Source of the DNA: Paramecium sonneborni
Lineage: Eukaryota > Ciliophora > Oligohymenophorea > Peniculida > Parameciidae
Assembly: GCA_905182985.1 (NCBI GenBank)
Contig: CAJJDN010000011.1
Span: forward strand, 1 to 64,000
DNA length: 64,000 nt
Reading direction: 5' to 3'
Part shown: positions 34,536 through 47,498 of the stretch, piece after piece
Position numbering within the stretch: position 1 is the stretch's first letter
Layout: each line of letters starts with the position of its first letter
Translations under genes and position numbers: made by a program
Notes under the pieces: generated by a model
What the model was told of the DNA's origin: nothing
The model's input: the letters and a program-made list of their open reading frames with translations, nothing else
Databases searched by the model: none

Positions 34536-35260
34536 TCATTTTCTTAATTATTATTATTCAAGATTATCTGTAAGTTTATTAATTAGATATAGCTGAGTCT
34601 GTTTATTTAATTTAAATTTGCTAATCCAATCTTTTTTCTTAAACAGTTCTAAGTTCTAAATATTTTATAAATAACATTACACTATTCCAAACTATAATCT
34701 GCTTAAGATAAGAATTTCTCCTTTATTAAAGGATATCTATTTATACTCTCAAAGGTAATTCTATTTCCTTATTATTCAATATTAGAATATAAGTAGATTT
34801 ATTATTGAGTGAGATTAATGAATTAGATATGAAAAATTTCTTAAATAGATAATATAGATTGATATCAAAAGGGGGAAATCTGTCAATACCATTAATATTA
34901 TATTTGATGAGAGTTGTGATCTAATTGTAAATCTGTATTTGCTCCATAATAATTTTAGAAATGATTTTCAATTTTTCCTTATTATTCTTTGGGTTTTTTT
35001 AATTCTTTGCTGATCTGTTCGCACTTTTTTTTCCACTTATCTAGAAATAAAATTTAAAGAATACCTTCATAATTTAAAAGCTTTTAATCATTTAATATAT
35101 CATCTTGATGTATTTCTTCAACAAATGGATTTTCTGAAATTTCACACTTTACAACATTATACATTTGCTTTGAATTTTAAGCCATAAGTTAAAGTTGTTA
35201 ACTCCCATAAATTTGATTTGAATTTTTGATTGAATCTAAGAATTCTTCATTGACAGACAT
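34536..35260 (-). CDS. Hypothetical helical protein, about 211-219 aa
   Basis: ATG 35260 starts VNEEFLDSIKNSNQIYGSQQ; ending at TGA 34536-34538 as LEQQQLRK. Joining needs a 22-bp GTG-start intron near 35015-35036, a 26-bp intron near 34730, a 20-bp one near 34665 and possibly a 24-bp in-frame one. The middle reads EQIQIYNQITTLIKYNI then RFPPFDINLYYLFKKFF. No family is recognised. The GTG intron is the weak point: without it the gene carries a frameshift next to an 8-A run. Confidence 0.45.
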
Positions 35261-35349
35261 AATCACTTTTGTTATTTTTATTGTAATAGTTTTTAAATAT
35301 TTAATCTTAATTTTGTCCCAATAATTAAAAGTTTAAGATTAATTATTTT

Positions 35350-36780
35350 ATTTAGATACTCGTGTTTTTGTAGCACTCAAGTGTTTTTGTTATTAACTTT
35401 TTTTGACTTTTTTTGATTGCTGATTCAAATGTTTCAGTGCTTTTTTTCTTGTTTTCTCAGAATAAATTGTCATTTAAAATTGTTTTTCTACTTCATTTTA
35501 TTCAAGAAAATTAGATTTTTCATGAAATTATTTCATTAAGTTAGTTTAACCAGCAACAGCACAATATTCAAACAATCTTTTTTAGATTTCTGATACATTC
35601 TTAATTTCTAATATTTTTCTAGTTAATTGATCAGTAAGAACTAATTTTATATAATATTATACTAAAACTTCCATCATTATTTAATATTGAAACACCTACT
35701 CTCTTTTGATTTTTATTATTCATTTCAACTAAAAATTGGCTATGATCTTAATTAGTATTTGGAATCTTTTGTTTAACTCTTAATCTAATTTAATTCAAAA
35801 TCTATTTCTTATCATCTTAAGTATCTGGACTTTCATAACAAACTTTTATTAATTATTGAAGTTAAGTAAGTTATTTTTCATTTGAAATAGAATCTAAATA
35901 TCTGTAAAAATCTCCAAGTAATTCTTAAGTAGATTATTGATTAGAGGATTCTACTATTACTATTGAGAACATTGTTTGAATAGATTTCAAATAATCATTT
36001 TCCATTGTAAATATTTTTGATAATTTATTATTAACAATCAAATCTCTATTCCATTGTTATAAATATATTATTGCTGTTTTGGCTGAATTTTAGGTTTCAT
36101 TTAATTGAAAAAAATTAATTGAAATTCACAACTCTTAACTGCCATTTAAAAATAAACAATTATTATCAGATCCTTAATTCTTTTGTTTCATTTCCTTCTA
36201 TTATATTAACTTGAAATTCAAATATTGTTTGTCTAACAAACTTTATACTTTCTTTATTTAACATTTATAAATTTTTGTTTCAATATTGAAATAATTATCA
36301 AAACTAATTTTGCATAATTATTCATTTAGATTTCTAGAATACGTGTATTTTTCTACTATTGTATACAATATTAGAGACAAAGTATATGGATTGTAAATTC
36401 ATAATATTTGAATATCTGATGTAATCTGTACCTGAGGCAAATAGTTTTTTAGTAAAAAAGAAAGCGGTTCTCCTGTTTATTTTATTAGTTATTAATAGAG
36501 ATTTATATTTTATTTGATTTAGAAATCTAGCTGATAGCTTAAGAAAAAAACAATTTAAAATTTTTTAACAATATCGAATAATTTGAGTTCAATAATTTTA
36601 TTTAATATAACGAATCTTAAATTACTTGAATAATGTTATAACTAGAAATTAATTCTTTCAAACCTATAAGAAAAGTTTAAGACGTTCTATTAAATCATTT
36701 TCATGAGTATAAGTCTGTAAAGTTGATTTATTATTACAATAATATTTTTTAGTGTATGAATTGAGACATATAGAAGAATA
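35350..36780 (-). pseudogene. Disrupted gene: long frame with two in-frame TGAs at Trp-like positions
   Basis: Reading left, HENDLIERLKLFLQ, a 22-bp intron, then GEPLSFLLKNYLPQ leads to TGA at 36399-36401; the same frame continues IYNPYTLSLILYTIVEKYTY to GSQEL and a second TGA at 36126-36128, then ISINFFQLNETQNSAKTAI and about 130 more coding codons, a 22-bp intron, and EYCAVAGQTNLMKQFHEKS. Both TGAs follow Leu and precede Ile, where Trp would fit (compare TGG). No start ATG is found in frame upstream, and the 3' end lacks a clear stop. The most likely reading is a recently inactivated gene (TGG to TGA is the easiest nonsense change in this code); sequence errors are the alternative. Family unknown. 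Confidence 0.5.
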
Positions 36781-36797
36781 AGTTATTTAATAAATTA

Positions 36798-37456
36798 TCA
36801 AACAGTTATTCCACTTAATTAAAGTCTTTCTAGAAATTATTCTACAGCTTAATTATCTGAATGTTATTTAGTTTCATTTTGATAGCATAATATTTCAATA
36901 TCAAAGATTTTTGATCTTATAATACCATTTGCAATCTAAATTAAAGAAGTATAATACAATTAAAAATATGTACACAATCATCAACAAACAACTAAGACAA
37001 CCAAATGCAACAGTTATCATTTATAAAATATAATCATATAATTAATAAGTCTTAATTTGAATTAAATAAAGCATAGCTAAAGCAATGATAACAGTGCCAA
37101 AAATGTTTAGCAAAGTTTTCATAATAATTTTATTCATCCTGTATTTTTTAAATGATTGAGCATAAATTGAATTAGTTTCTCTTGCTTAATAAGAAGCCGA
37201 ACAAGTTACACATTTAGGACTTCTTTATTTTATTATTTTTCTTTTAATACATTCTCTATGCATAATTACATTACAAAAACAAGGTTGAATCAGACAGTTT
37301 TCGTCAACTTTTTCTTATTAAACTAGATAATAAGAATTATTTTCTTCATTTTCTTCATAAGGGTTTTCATCTAAATAAAATTATTTGAAGATATATACTT
37401 AGTATACATTATTCACATGCTCTTTTAAAAAAAAATTACTATTTTTCTTAAATCAT
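36798..37456 (-). CDS. RING-CH (MARCH-type) two-TM E3 ubiquitin ligase
   Basis: Introns of 28 and 22 bp give 202 aa ending LSGITV at TGA 36798-36800. The RINGv ligands are visible: ACEQCIL, then CLIQPCFCN, HRECIKRK and CVTCSASYQ, i.e. C-x2-C, C-x-C, H-x2-C, C-x2-C. Two TM helices follow: TLLNIFGTVIIALAMLYLI and MITVAFGCLSCLLMIVYIF. This is the layout of MARCH ligases, which ubiquitinate membrane proteins. The coding frame of the disrupted gene downstream begins within a few bases of the stop, so the two could once have been a single gene. Confidence 0.72.
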
Positions 37457-37678
37457 TTTAATCAAATATAAATATGAGTTTATAAATAAATAAAATTGCA
37501 ATTTTCAAGATAAATTATGCTTATTTGCTGTTAAAATTCTATTTAAAAAATATTAAATGATTTAATAATTGTTTGATAATATCTTTGCCAATTTTTTCAA
37601 AGTAAATTATTACATATGTTGGGAATTTTATTTTAAAATTTTAAATGAAATCCTATTTAGAATGTTTAAAATAATATA

Positions 37679-38532
37679 ATGAGAGAAAATATATTACTTA
37701 TATTTTTAATAATATTTTCATACGCTTAAGAGGAGTAACTGAAAGAATCTACTTCATTGTAAGTAGAAATTCATATATTTGGAAACTCTGAATAATAAAA
37801 GGATAAAGAAGCTATAATATTTTAATTTGATGATCATTAAAAAAGAGGTAGATAATAGAATAAATTTTTGATTTAAGAATTATAAGAAAGTATAACAGTT
37901 AGTATTGAAAGAATAGCTGATGATCCAAATGATGCTATTTTTCTGTCAGAAGTCTAAAAATTATCATCTTTAAAAAACGAATAAGAAATTATTTAAAATG
38001 AAAATCCTAATTTTGGTTTCTTGAATCAATACATTTCAAGATTATAACCATCTGTAATTTAAGAAACTGAGTAAATAGAATCAGCATTAATTGATGGATA
38101 AAAAGAAACAAAATTAACAAATATTAAAACAAGATCGACAAAAATTGAAATAAAAAGATAAAATAGATAAAATGATAATAGTCTTTAACTATAAGAAGAA
38201 TTTTTATTATACGAAAATCCTGTAGTTGAAGATGGAGAGAAATTTTTTGGATCTGAAGAGGAGTTTTTCGAAGAATAATAGGATCACTAAAATGAAAGTA
38301 AGTAAGAAATGAAATTTATTTAGATTATAATATATTTAAGAATGGATTATATGTAAAATATGAGAATGTCTTAAGAAATGAAGAAGTAAATAATGTTAAA
38401 GAAGAATCAAGATTGAATTTATTCTTAGAATTGGAAATATTAGGTGGAATTGTTATAGCTCTATTTATTGGATATTGGATAAAGTTATTGATGTAAAATA
38501 AAAATAATAAGGGAATGTTTAAAAAAAATTGA
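37679..38532 (+). CDS. Type I single-pass membrane protein, acidic lumenal domain
   Basis: One 26-bp intron near 38300 gives 275 aa. Signal peptide ENILLIFLIIFSYAQ; lumenal domain rich in Glu/Gln/Asn with a short acidic cluster (EDGEKFFGSEEEFFEE); TM helix EILGGIVIALFIGYWIKLLM near residue 250; Lys/Asn-rich cytosolic tail of about 13 residues (NKNNKGMFKKN). The tail ends KKN, not a canonical KKxx signal. I do not recognise a family. The stop is 46 bp before the next start on the same strand. Confidence 0.6.
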
Positions 38533-38578
38533 TTAGTTTAATAAATTTAGTTATTGATAAAATAGTATAAAAATAAAA

Positions 38579-39921
38579 ATGTCAGGAAAAGCAAGAGATT
38601 ACTTTGGAACTTTGAAATCAGTATATAGATGTGTTATTATAGGCAGGAAGAACAGTGTTGAAGGAAGATAGAGCTAGAGATTGTATATAGCCAATTCAAA
38701 ATTAAGTAATGTTAGTCAGTTACGTAGATATTAGAGACTCCTGCTCATATAAAAAAATATAGAAAATCTTATAAGCATTAATATGGATGTTAAATAGTAA
38801 TTTTGATATTAAATTATAGTTACATCCTGGACTGGTAGATGCACCAAAACCATAAGGAAATTGGATATATGGAAAAAAGACAGATTTATCAGATAAAGCT
38901 GGAGAATTATTTAAACAAAAGCCAGAAGGAATAAGAGAATTAATAAATGAAATAAATGAATAAAAATATGCATCTCACGTAAAAGAACCATTAGGTACTA
39001 TGCCATAAAGAAATTATAATTGGCCTGAAGAAACAAAATCTGATGGATTTGCATTTGGATAGAAGATTCCACCTTCAGAATATACTGCAAAAGAGGTTGT
39101 ATTTCCACCAGATGCTAAAAGAGATGAGGATAGAATAAGATTAATGTATTTAAAAAGTCATGGAAATTTTGAAGCTGGGGAATAAAAAATTGAGAATATA
39201 ATTGGAATATAAATCCTAATGATTTTAGATTTGGTTAGAAAGAAGATAGAGAATAATAATAGATGAAGAAGATATTATAACATGAATTAACTTAAAATTA
39301 GTATCCTAAAACAACTATAATATAAAAGAATTAAGAAGATTGGAAGAATTATAATGAAGATCCATTAGGTAAACCAAAAAATTTAGCATAATTAAATTAA
39401 AGAATGCCATAAATATTTGGAGAGATGAAAAAAACTGAATAGTGGACAGCTGGATAATGTATAAATGGTTAGCCTACTTAAAAGGAAGTTTAACATGATA
39501 TAGATTTAGGAAAAGCAATTAAATTTGGTTTTAGAAATTAACCAAAACCAGGAGATGAAACTAGAGCATTTGGTGTACCTGCAATAAGAAATGATATAAT
39601 AAAAAAGGGAATGAAATCAGTAGCAGATCCTTAGAATTATGGTGATGAAGTACCTGCTGTTGCTTTATTATTTCCTGAGAAATTCTCACATATGGGATTG
39701 TCAGAATAAGATTTTTTAAGTTTAAGAAGGAAATAAGAAATTAAAGAAATTTTTGAATCTATAGGTATTAAATATGGGATTGGGAAATTTGAAGGGATAT
39801 TTAAGAGAGCAAAAGAAATAGTATTTTTATTTAAAATAAATTAAAGCAAAATATTAATGATGACAAAGTATCTGTAAAAGGATTTTAATTAGCAGTATAA
39901 GAGATGCATCATATTGATTGA
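38579..39921 (+). CDS. EFHB/CFAP21-like ciliary protein, frameshifted in this sequence
   Basis: Recognisable EFHB blocks in order: KEDRARDCIQ, ETPAHIKKYRKSY, LHPGLVDAPKPQGNWIYG, GTMPQRNYNWPEE with FAFGQKI, INPNDFRFGQKED, then AIKFGFRNQPKPGDETRAFG, VPAIRNDI, SVADPQNYGDEVPAVALLFP and a C-terminal EF-hand-like helix pair (FLSLRRKQEIKEIFESIG). Introns: 22 bp near 38624, one of uncertain borders near 38705-38735, 23 bp near 38797, 26 bp near 39821. At about 39196-39198 one base is missing (GEQKIEN-IIG where the repeat motif is N-Y-N-W), shifting the frame; everything after it is intact, so this is probably a sequence error. CFAP21/EFHB is an inner protein of doublet microtubules. Confidence 0.75.
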
Positions 39922-39932
39922 TTAAATAATAA

Positions 39933-41287
<1,355 letters not shown>

Positions 41288-41427
41288 AGTTTAAATAAAT
41301 AAAATCATTAATTATTACATCAATTTATACTTTTTTTATTATGTTATAAAAATCTATCCTTTACTCTCATTAAATTTAATACATCATTTGTAGTTTATTA
41401 CATAGAAAATCTAATATTTATATTTAT

Positions 41428-44400
41428 TCAATACTTATTATGTAATTACATTTAGGCTTGAGATCTTCGACTTTGCATAACATTTTTAGAGGGTAATGCT
41501 ATTGTTTTCTTTTTTATCAACTATCTTGGAGTTTTTCCTTCATGTTCTTATAATATGGACTCAATCTGTTATACAAATTTCGAGTTACCATCTATCTCTA
41601 CTTCTTTAAACTATTTCCATGAACTCAAAGGTTCTAAGTTACTTAATATTTATTCCATTTTTCTAGTCATCAAAGAACGCTTTAAAACATATATCATAAC
41701 ACTAACGTAATAAAACAAACTCTCCACTCCTGTTGTGAATTTTACACTATTTATAAAAAAATTAAAGTAAGCATTTTATAAAGAACTAATCAATCCTAAC
41801 TTAAATAAAATCATTCCCAATAAATACTAAGGGGCTCTTGAAAATATTATTGTAAATAATCTTAATATTATCAAACTTATTACTTTACAAATGTCTACTA
41901 ATAAGTATTTGCTTAATCACTATCAAAAAACCAAATTATCAATAAATGAAGGACTGTTTCATTTAAAATACTAAAAATATTCTTTGGAGTATCCTATTAT
42001 TCACCAAATAATATCAATCCTTCTTAGAGTGTACATATTAACAAATGTCTTTTAAATTTTGTTGGTTAATCAGAATCATGTAATCTCACTATTATTTTAC
42101 AAATATAATCTCCAATTTCATAAAAACAAGACTTTAATAAAGGCTTATATTAATGAAGTTCTTAATGTTATTTACAATTTAAATAAATTTCATTAATTAT
42201 TATTCCACATTCACAAGATGTTTCTGATTTCAATTTATCCTAATCATTAATTCCATATAAATAGGCTCTAAATAGTTAGGTCAGTAATTCTTTGTTTAAA
42301 AATTATGGCAAAATGCTATCTTATTCAATTTTTAAACGTTAGGCTTATTTCTTATCTTATGATGTAAGACTCATCATATTATAGAAGATGTTAATAATAA
42401 GTTACTTTAATATGGAAATACAAGTTGGCAGTAGTTTTAAATCAGATTCATATTTTTTGGCTTTCCTTTCAAAACTACTAGATTAAATTGAGATTCTTGG
42501 ACTTGGATATAACCCTTTCAATCTTCCACTTGAAAAACCTTCATAAAAGGAAGAGAAATCAGTGCTTTATTCAGTTTTTATTTGATAGCTTCTTGGTGTT
42601 TTCTTTGGAGACTATGCTATACTTAAGTTTATTTAATTTTTTCCTGCATCTATCCATTTTGATAACTCTTAATTCCCTACTGTTAATCTTGGCAGCTATT
42701 TTACAGTTGAAGCTATTTATTTATTTGTCATCTCTCTCTATTATAAAGTTTCTTTCATTTATCTTTTACTATTTCCTCTTATAAACTTATTATCTTAAAA
42801 GGAAATCGTTGGAACAAACAGTTTTTCTCTAATTGACATTTAAACTTTTGACTGATATTTTTATCTCTCTACTCTAAATAACATTAAATTATCAATATCT
42901 TTGCCTAATAATTCACTTACTGTTATATATTCTTTCACATTTTAGTTCATATGCCAATTTAATTAATTCATTCCATAAAATTAAATCTAATTTTTTCCTG
43001 CTTGTAATTAACCTAAATAATCTGTTAATAATTTCTTCTCATCTACATTAATTTCTTCCGAATGAATTAATCTATCATAATTTATTTATTATTTTAATAA
43101 GCCTACTATTTAGACAGTTTTATCGCTTTGACAATTTTTATTTGCTCTAAACACATCAACTTATAGCATTAATGAAATGCTTAAAAAATATTAAATCCAA
43201 TTTGTACAGTCTAAATATTACCAAAAATGATCAAATACATAATTTCCCATGTCATATTCATCAGTGATTATTTCTTGAAAATAACTATTAATTAATACTC
43301 TGAACAATCATGGCTATGTTTTCATTATAAATTAAAGAAACTAATAAAAACATTAAATTAAATTCCACTATCATTAAAATAGATTATCTAGGATTGGTCT
43401 ATAATAAAAAGTCTAAGATTAATGCAATCTAATTTAAATCAATATTCTTATCATAATCATTTAAGGTTTCATAAATATAATGAACTAAATAATATTTAAA
43501 TGAGTATATACATAGTTTAAATAAAAATTAAGGTACAAGTTTAGTAATAATTGGATAATTATTTTCATTTATAATTATTTTTAAAGTCTTTAATGCACGC
43601 AGTAATTATAATTTATCGATACTTTTAGTTTAGTTTAATTTTCTTGAGCTTTAGTCATGTTTAATCTTAATATTACTATAATGATGTTCCTAAAACATAA
43701 AATATGAATACTTACCCATTCATGTATTATATCAAAATGAGAAGGATCAAAAATATATTTGAAAATTAATTCCAAATACTCAAAACTTCTAAAATAATCT
43801 AATTATTCATTAACCATAGGAGTGTTATCCTAACATATCCATTTTTATATCTCTTCATTAGGATCAATTTCAATTGAAGATTCAGAAGATTCTTAAGGTT
43901 CATCAATTATATCTTATTCACCCTAAGCAATACTTTGAGACCTAATAATTTAATTTGAATAAAAAACTAAAAATATTAATAATTAAATTTACATTAAACA
44001 ATTTATTCATCAACTCTGTTAACCCAAGTGCACGCTCCAAAAATATCATTTTTACATTCTTCAAAACTGTCTACTACTAATTTTATAACTTATTCATCTC
44101 TTGTATTAAAAATGAATGTCATAAAGATTCCACTTCTACTTTCTAGAGATTATCTTAATTATTGCACCATGATAAATATTGGTTTTAAAAATGAAACTGC
44201 AAATTGTTTTGAAATGACTAGATTTTCAATAACATTTTTTGCCAATCCTTATTATCCCATTTATAACCCTAATATAATAGTTCAAGTACTTTGAGATACT
44301 TTTTCTACCTCTTCCAGGTGATCTACTACCTAACATTGCTCTTTATTCTTAAAGCAATGCTATTTCCAATAAACCCTTATAAAAACAATTCAAAAATTCG

Positions 44401-44976
44401 ACATTATTAAATCTATCCATCATAATAGACAATAATAATTTAACAGGCTCTTCTTAAAATGGATAACAACAAAATACTCAAATAGTTAAGATTATTTACA
44501 TTGTCTTATTAGATTCGAGTTTGTAAAGTTAGAATAAAAAGGCAATTATTATGCTAATTATTAACATCCTCTCGTTATATTTGTCATTCTTTTATAGTCA
44601 TCTTCTTCATTTAACTATACATTTATAAATTTATTACAGCATATTCGAGTATCATCTTAAAAAAAATTATTAATCACTTTTATAATCAAATTTCTATATA
44701 TTTGATCTTATAATTTCCATACTTATCTAAATTTTAAAATTTTGGATGTAAATTTATATCATTCTACAAATAAAAATTATTAAGCTGATCTATTTTAAGT
44801 CAATAGTGAAATCAGTAATAAGAAAATACTAATTTATTGGTAATTGAAAAATTATTCATAAAAATTTTAGTTTCTAATGATCTTTTTATAGAGTTTTGGA
44901 AAATTCTTTATTTTATACTTAAAATCTAGATATAAGAATGATAAACATTTTCATCAAAATTTTTTAAGTATTTCAT
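41428..44976 (-). CDS. Large alpha-helical protein of unknown family (possibly HEAT-repeat, karyopherin-like)
   Basis: Coding text on the minus strand runs from about ATG 44976 to TGA 41428-41430 (about 1,100 codons) with several short introns I placed only in part. Representative blocks: RICCNKFINVQLNEEDDY and CQQLAQQLPFYSNF near the N-terminus, VKLLLSIMMDRFNNVEFLNC, LVISKQFAVSFLKPIFIMVQ, FEYLELIFKYIFDPSHFDI, YDRLIHSEEINVDEKKLL, and PLSSWKQFKEVEIDGNSKF near the C-terminus. The tandem helices recall importin-beta/exportin or large Arf-GEF scaffolds, but I see no diagnostic motif. It could be two genes. Its start codon is 25 bp from the divergent kinase at 45002. Confidence 0.5.
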
Positions 44977-45001
44977 TTTAATAATAAATTTGATTTACTA
45001 A

Positions 45002-46462
45002 ATGGGAAATTGTAATAACAGCAAAGATGTAAATTTTGATGATGTTATGTGTAAATTATTTAAACAACAAATTTAAGTACCTTGTAAAGCTGATTTTGCT
45101 TTACTTTTTGTAATTGGTAGAGGAGGTTTCGGAAGAGTTTGGAAAGCAGAAAATAAAAAATCAAAATAATAGTTTGCAATAAAAGAGTTGAATAAATGCA
45201 AGTTAAGAATTAATTATAAAAGATCAGGATAATAAATAAGAAAAGTGTTAGCTCAGTAATGAATGAAAGATATTTATTAAGTAACTTAAGACATCCGTAA
45301 GAAAATAAAACTAAATAGGTTTTTAGTAAATATGCATACAGCATTTTAAGATAGAGAAAATTTATATTTAGTAATGGATTTGATGCAAGGAGGGGATTTA
45401 AGATATCATTTATGTAAACAGAGAAAATTTAATGAAAAATAGACAAGTATAGATTAAAATAAAAGTATTTAGAATTTTTTATTGCATGTTTATTGCTAGC
45501 CTTAGAATATCTACATACAAATACAGTATTACATAGAGATATAAAGCCAGAAAACTTAGTATTTGATAGGAATGGTTTAAAATGATTTAAATAATAATAG
45601 GTTATTTAAGATTAACAGATTTGGGTATAGCTAGAATTTGGAAACCTGATAATGATAATGATACAAGTGGTACTCCTGGATATATGGCACCAGAAGTAAT
45701 GTGTAGATAAGCTCATGGAGTAGCATCTGATTATTTTGCAGTTGGAGTAATAGCTTATGAATGTATGATGGGAAAAGTAATTAAATACTTATTATATAGA
45801 GACCTTATATAGGGAAAACTAGAAAAGAAATTAGAGATTAAATTATGGCTAAATAAGTTTTAATTAAAATGAATTAAATACCAGATGGATGGTCAGAAGA
45901 AGCTGCAGATTTTATTAATAGAACTTTACAAAGAAAACCTATGAATAGATTAGGATTTAATGGACCTGAAGAAGTTCAATCACATCCTTGGTTTAAAAAT
46001 ATCAATTGGACTAGTTTTATAAATTAATCAGAAAAGCCTCATTATTCTATCAATGTAACTATCAAAATATATTTTTAGATTAATAATGATAATTTTGATG
46101 CAAAATTTGCAAATATGAAAGAGGATGAAGATCCAGAAACAATCCTATTAAATGGATAAATGCTAAGAAGATAATCAATCTAAGATTAATTTAATGGTTA
46201 TACTTATGATTAAAATCTGACACAATAATAACCCTAAAATAGTATTACTTCTAAATAAACTATACCAAATCTAAATACATAGTAATTATCATCTGCCAAA
46301 AGAACTAACATAGAAGAAACTAATCCTCAATTATCTCAAATGTCTTCTAAAAAATATAATTTAATTTCATAAACTCCTAGATTACAAACTAGATAAATGC
46401 TTACTAGTGCAAGACCTTAAACTGATCGAAATCATTTTACTAATAAATTTTAATTCAACTGA
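45002..46462 (+). CDS. N-myristoylated AGC-type Ser/Thr kinase, YANK/STK32-like
   Basis: Five required introns (26, 22, 26, 26, 23 bp) and a probable 24-bp in-frame one near 46055 give about 438-446 aa. The N-terminus MGNCNNSK fits myristoylation with palmitoylation at Cys. Kinase motifs: IGRGGFGRVWKAEN, FAIKEL, SVSSVMNERYLL (as in AGC/YANK kinases), HRDIKPEN, LTDLGIAR (DLG variant of DFG), SGTPGYMAPEV and RLGFNGPEEVQSHPWF. The first three and the MNER block favour the STK32/YANK group. The C-terminal about 110 residues are Gln/Asn/Thr-rich and disordered. All catalytic residues are present, so it should be active, probably at membranes. Confidence 0.8.
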
Positions 46463-46576
46463 TTATTTAATTTATATTTATTTGTTATATGATATCAATT
46501 TATAATTAAATTAATATCAATCATTATCATTTTTAAGTGCTTGTAGTTTTGTCATTTTTTAATCCTCTCTTTCTTT

Positions 46577-46780
46577 TCATTATCTTTCTATTCTCTCATT
46601 TTAAATAATAATCTGATTTTTTAAAATACATAATAGGATTTATGCATAATCTGCTTAATTAATGCAGAAACTTTTTAAACTGTTATCTAAAAACTTGATG
46701 AGTTTATAACATAAAAAATAGGATAACTATTATAATTTTAAAAGCATTATTAAAGTTTAATATTAATTTTCATCTATCAT
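46577..46780 (-). CDS. Possible small protein, 67 codons
   Basis: ATG 46780 to TGA 46577-46579 is open in the ciliate code with a Leu/Ile/Gln-rich composition (QTLIMLLKLQQLSYFLC). It has no known motif. AT-rich noncoding DNA gives ORFs of this size by chance when only TGA stops translation. Confidence 0.22.
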
Positions 46781-47126
46781 TTACGAAGTTTTGAAGTATT
46801 TAGATTTATTGAAAATTACTTATGTTAACCTTTTTTAAATAAATTACAAAATATATAAAATATAAAAATTCAGTTTACCAAAATAATTGAAATCTTAGAA
46901 GATGTTGCGACACAAATTTCTATTCTAATTTTATTAAAAGAACTAGAGCAATCAACACTGATTAATTAATTATAAATCATCACTTATTATTACCCATAAT
47001 TTAAAGAGTTAAATAAGAATTAAAAATATTTTTTCAGCACTTTAATAGTTTTATAATTTTAACTTAATTTAATAAATTTTAAGGAGAACCAAAATAATTT
47101 GCTTTCAAAAATAAAAAATTTTAAAC

Positions 47127-47432
47127 TCAATTTGCGAAATTTCTAACATATAATTTTTAGTATACTATAAATAAATAAAAATCCTTTAGTTTTAGTTAAA
47201 TTATTAATAATTATTTTACCAAAGTATTTAACGATAATCTCTAATTATTTTGTTAATTTATTGGTTTTATTTCTTGAGAAAATTAGAATTATTTCATTTT
47301 AGGATTTTCAAATAACCATTTAAGAGTTTTTGCTAATTCACCAATTTATTTTATTGTTTTTTGTACCAGTAATATAACTTAAAATATAGCATTGAGATTT
47401 AGTCTAATTATAAAATATTTACTAAATGACAT
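47127..47432 (-). CDS. Possible small protein, 101 codons
   Basis: ATG 47432 to TGA 47127-47129, open in the ciliate code. The stretch IGELAKTLKWLFENPKMKQF followed by KPINQQNNQRLSLNTL looks more like coding than chance, but the ends are low complexity, and introns could change them. No family recognised. Confidence 0.28.
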
Positions 47433-47498
47433 GAATTATTTTATTTTACTGTATTAAGCGTATTAATACATATGGAAACCAATTAATATAATATTTTA

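Larger units (their letters stand above)
46463..47498. other. Gene-poor AT-rich region between two plus-strand kinases
   Basis: About 1 kb without a secure gene. Two short minus-strand ORFs in the ciliate code are listed separately with low confidence; the remainder is A/T-rich and empty. Confidence 0.4.

Noticed and set aside
42488..42784. 98-codon plus-strand ORF, Leu/Phe/Ser-rich
   Set aside because: It is antisense to the large minus-strand gene and has the composition expected of a shadow.
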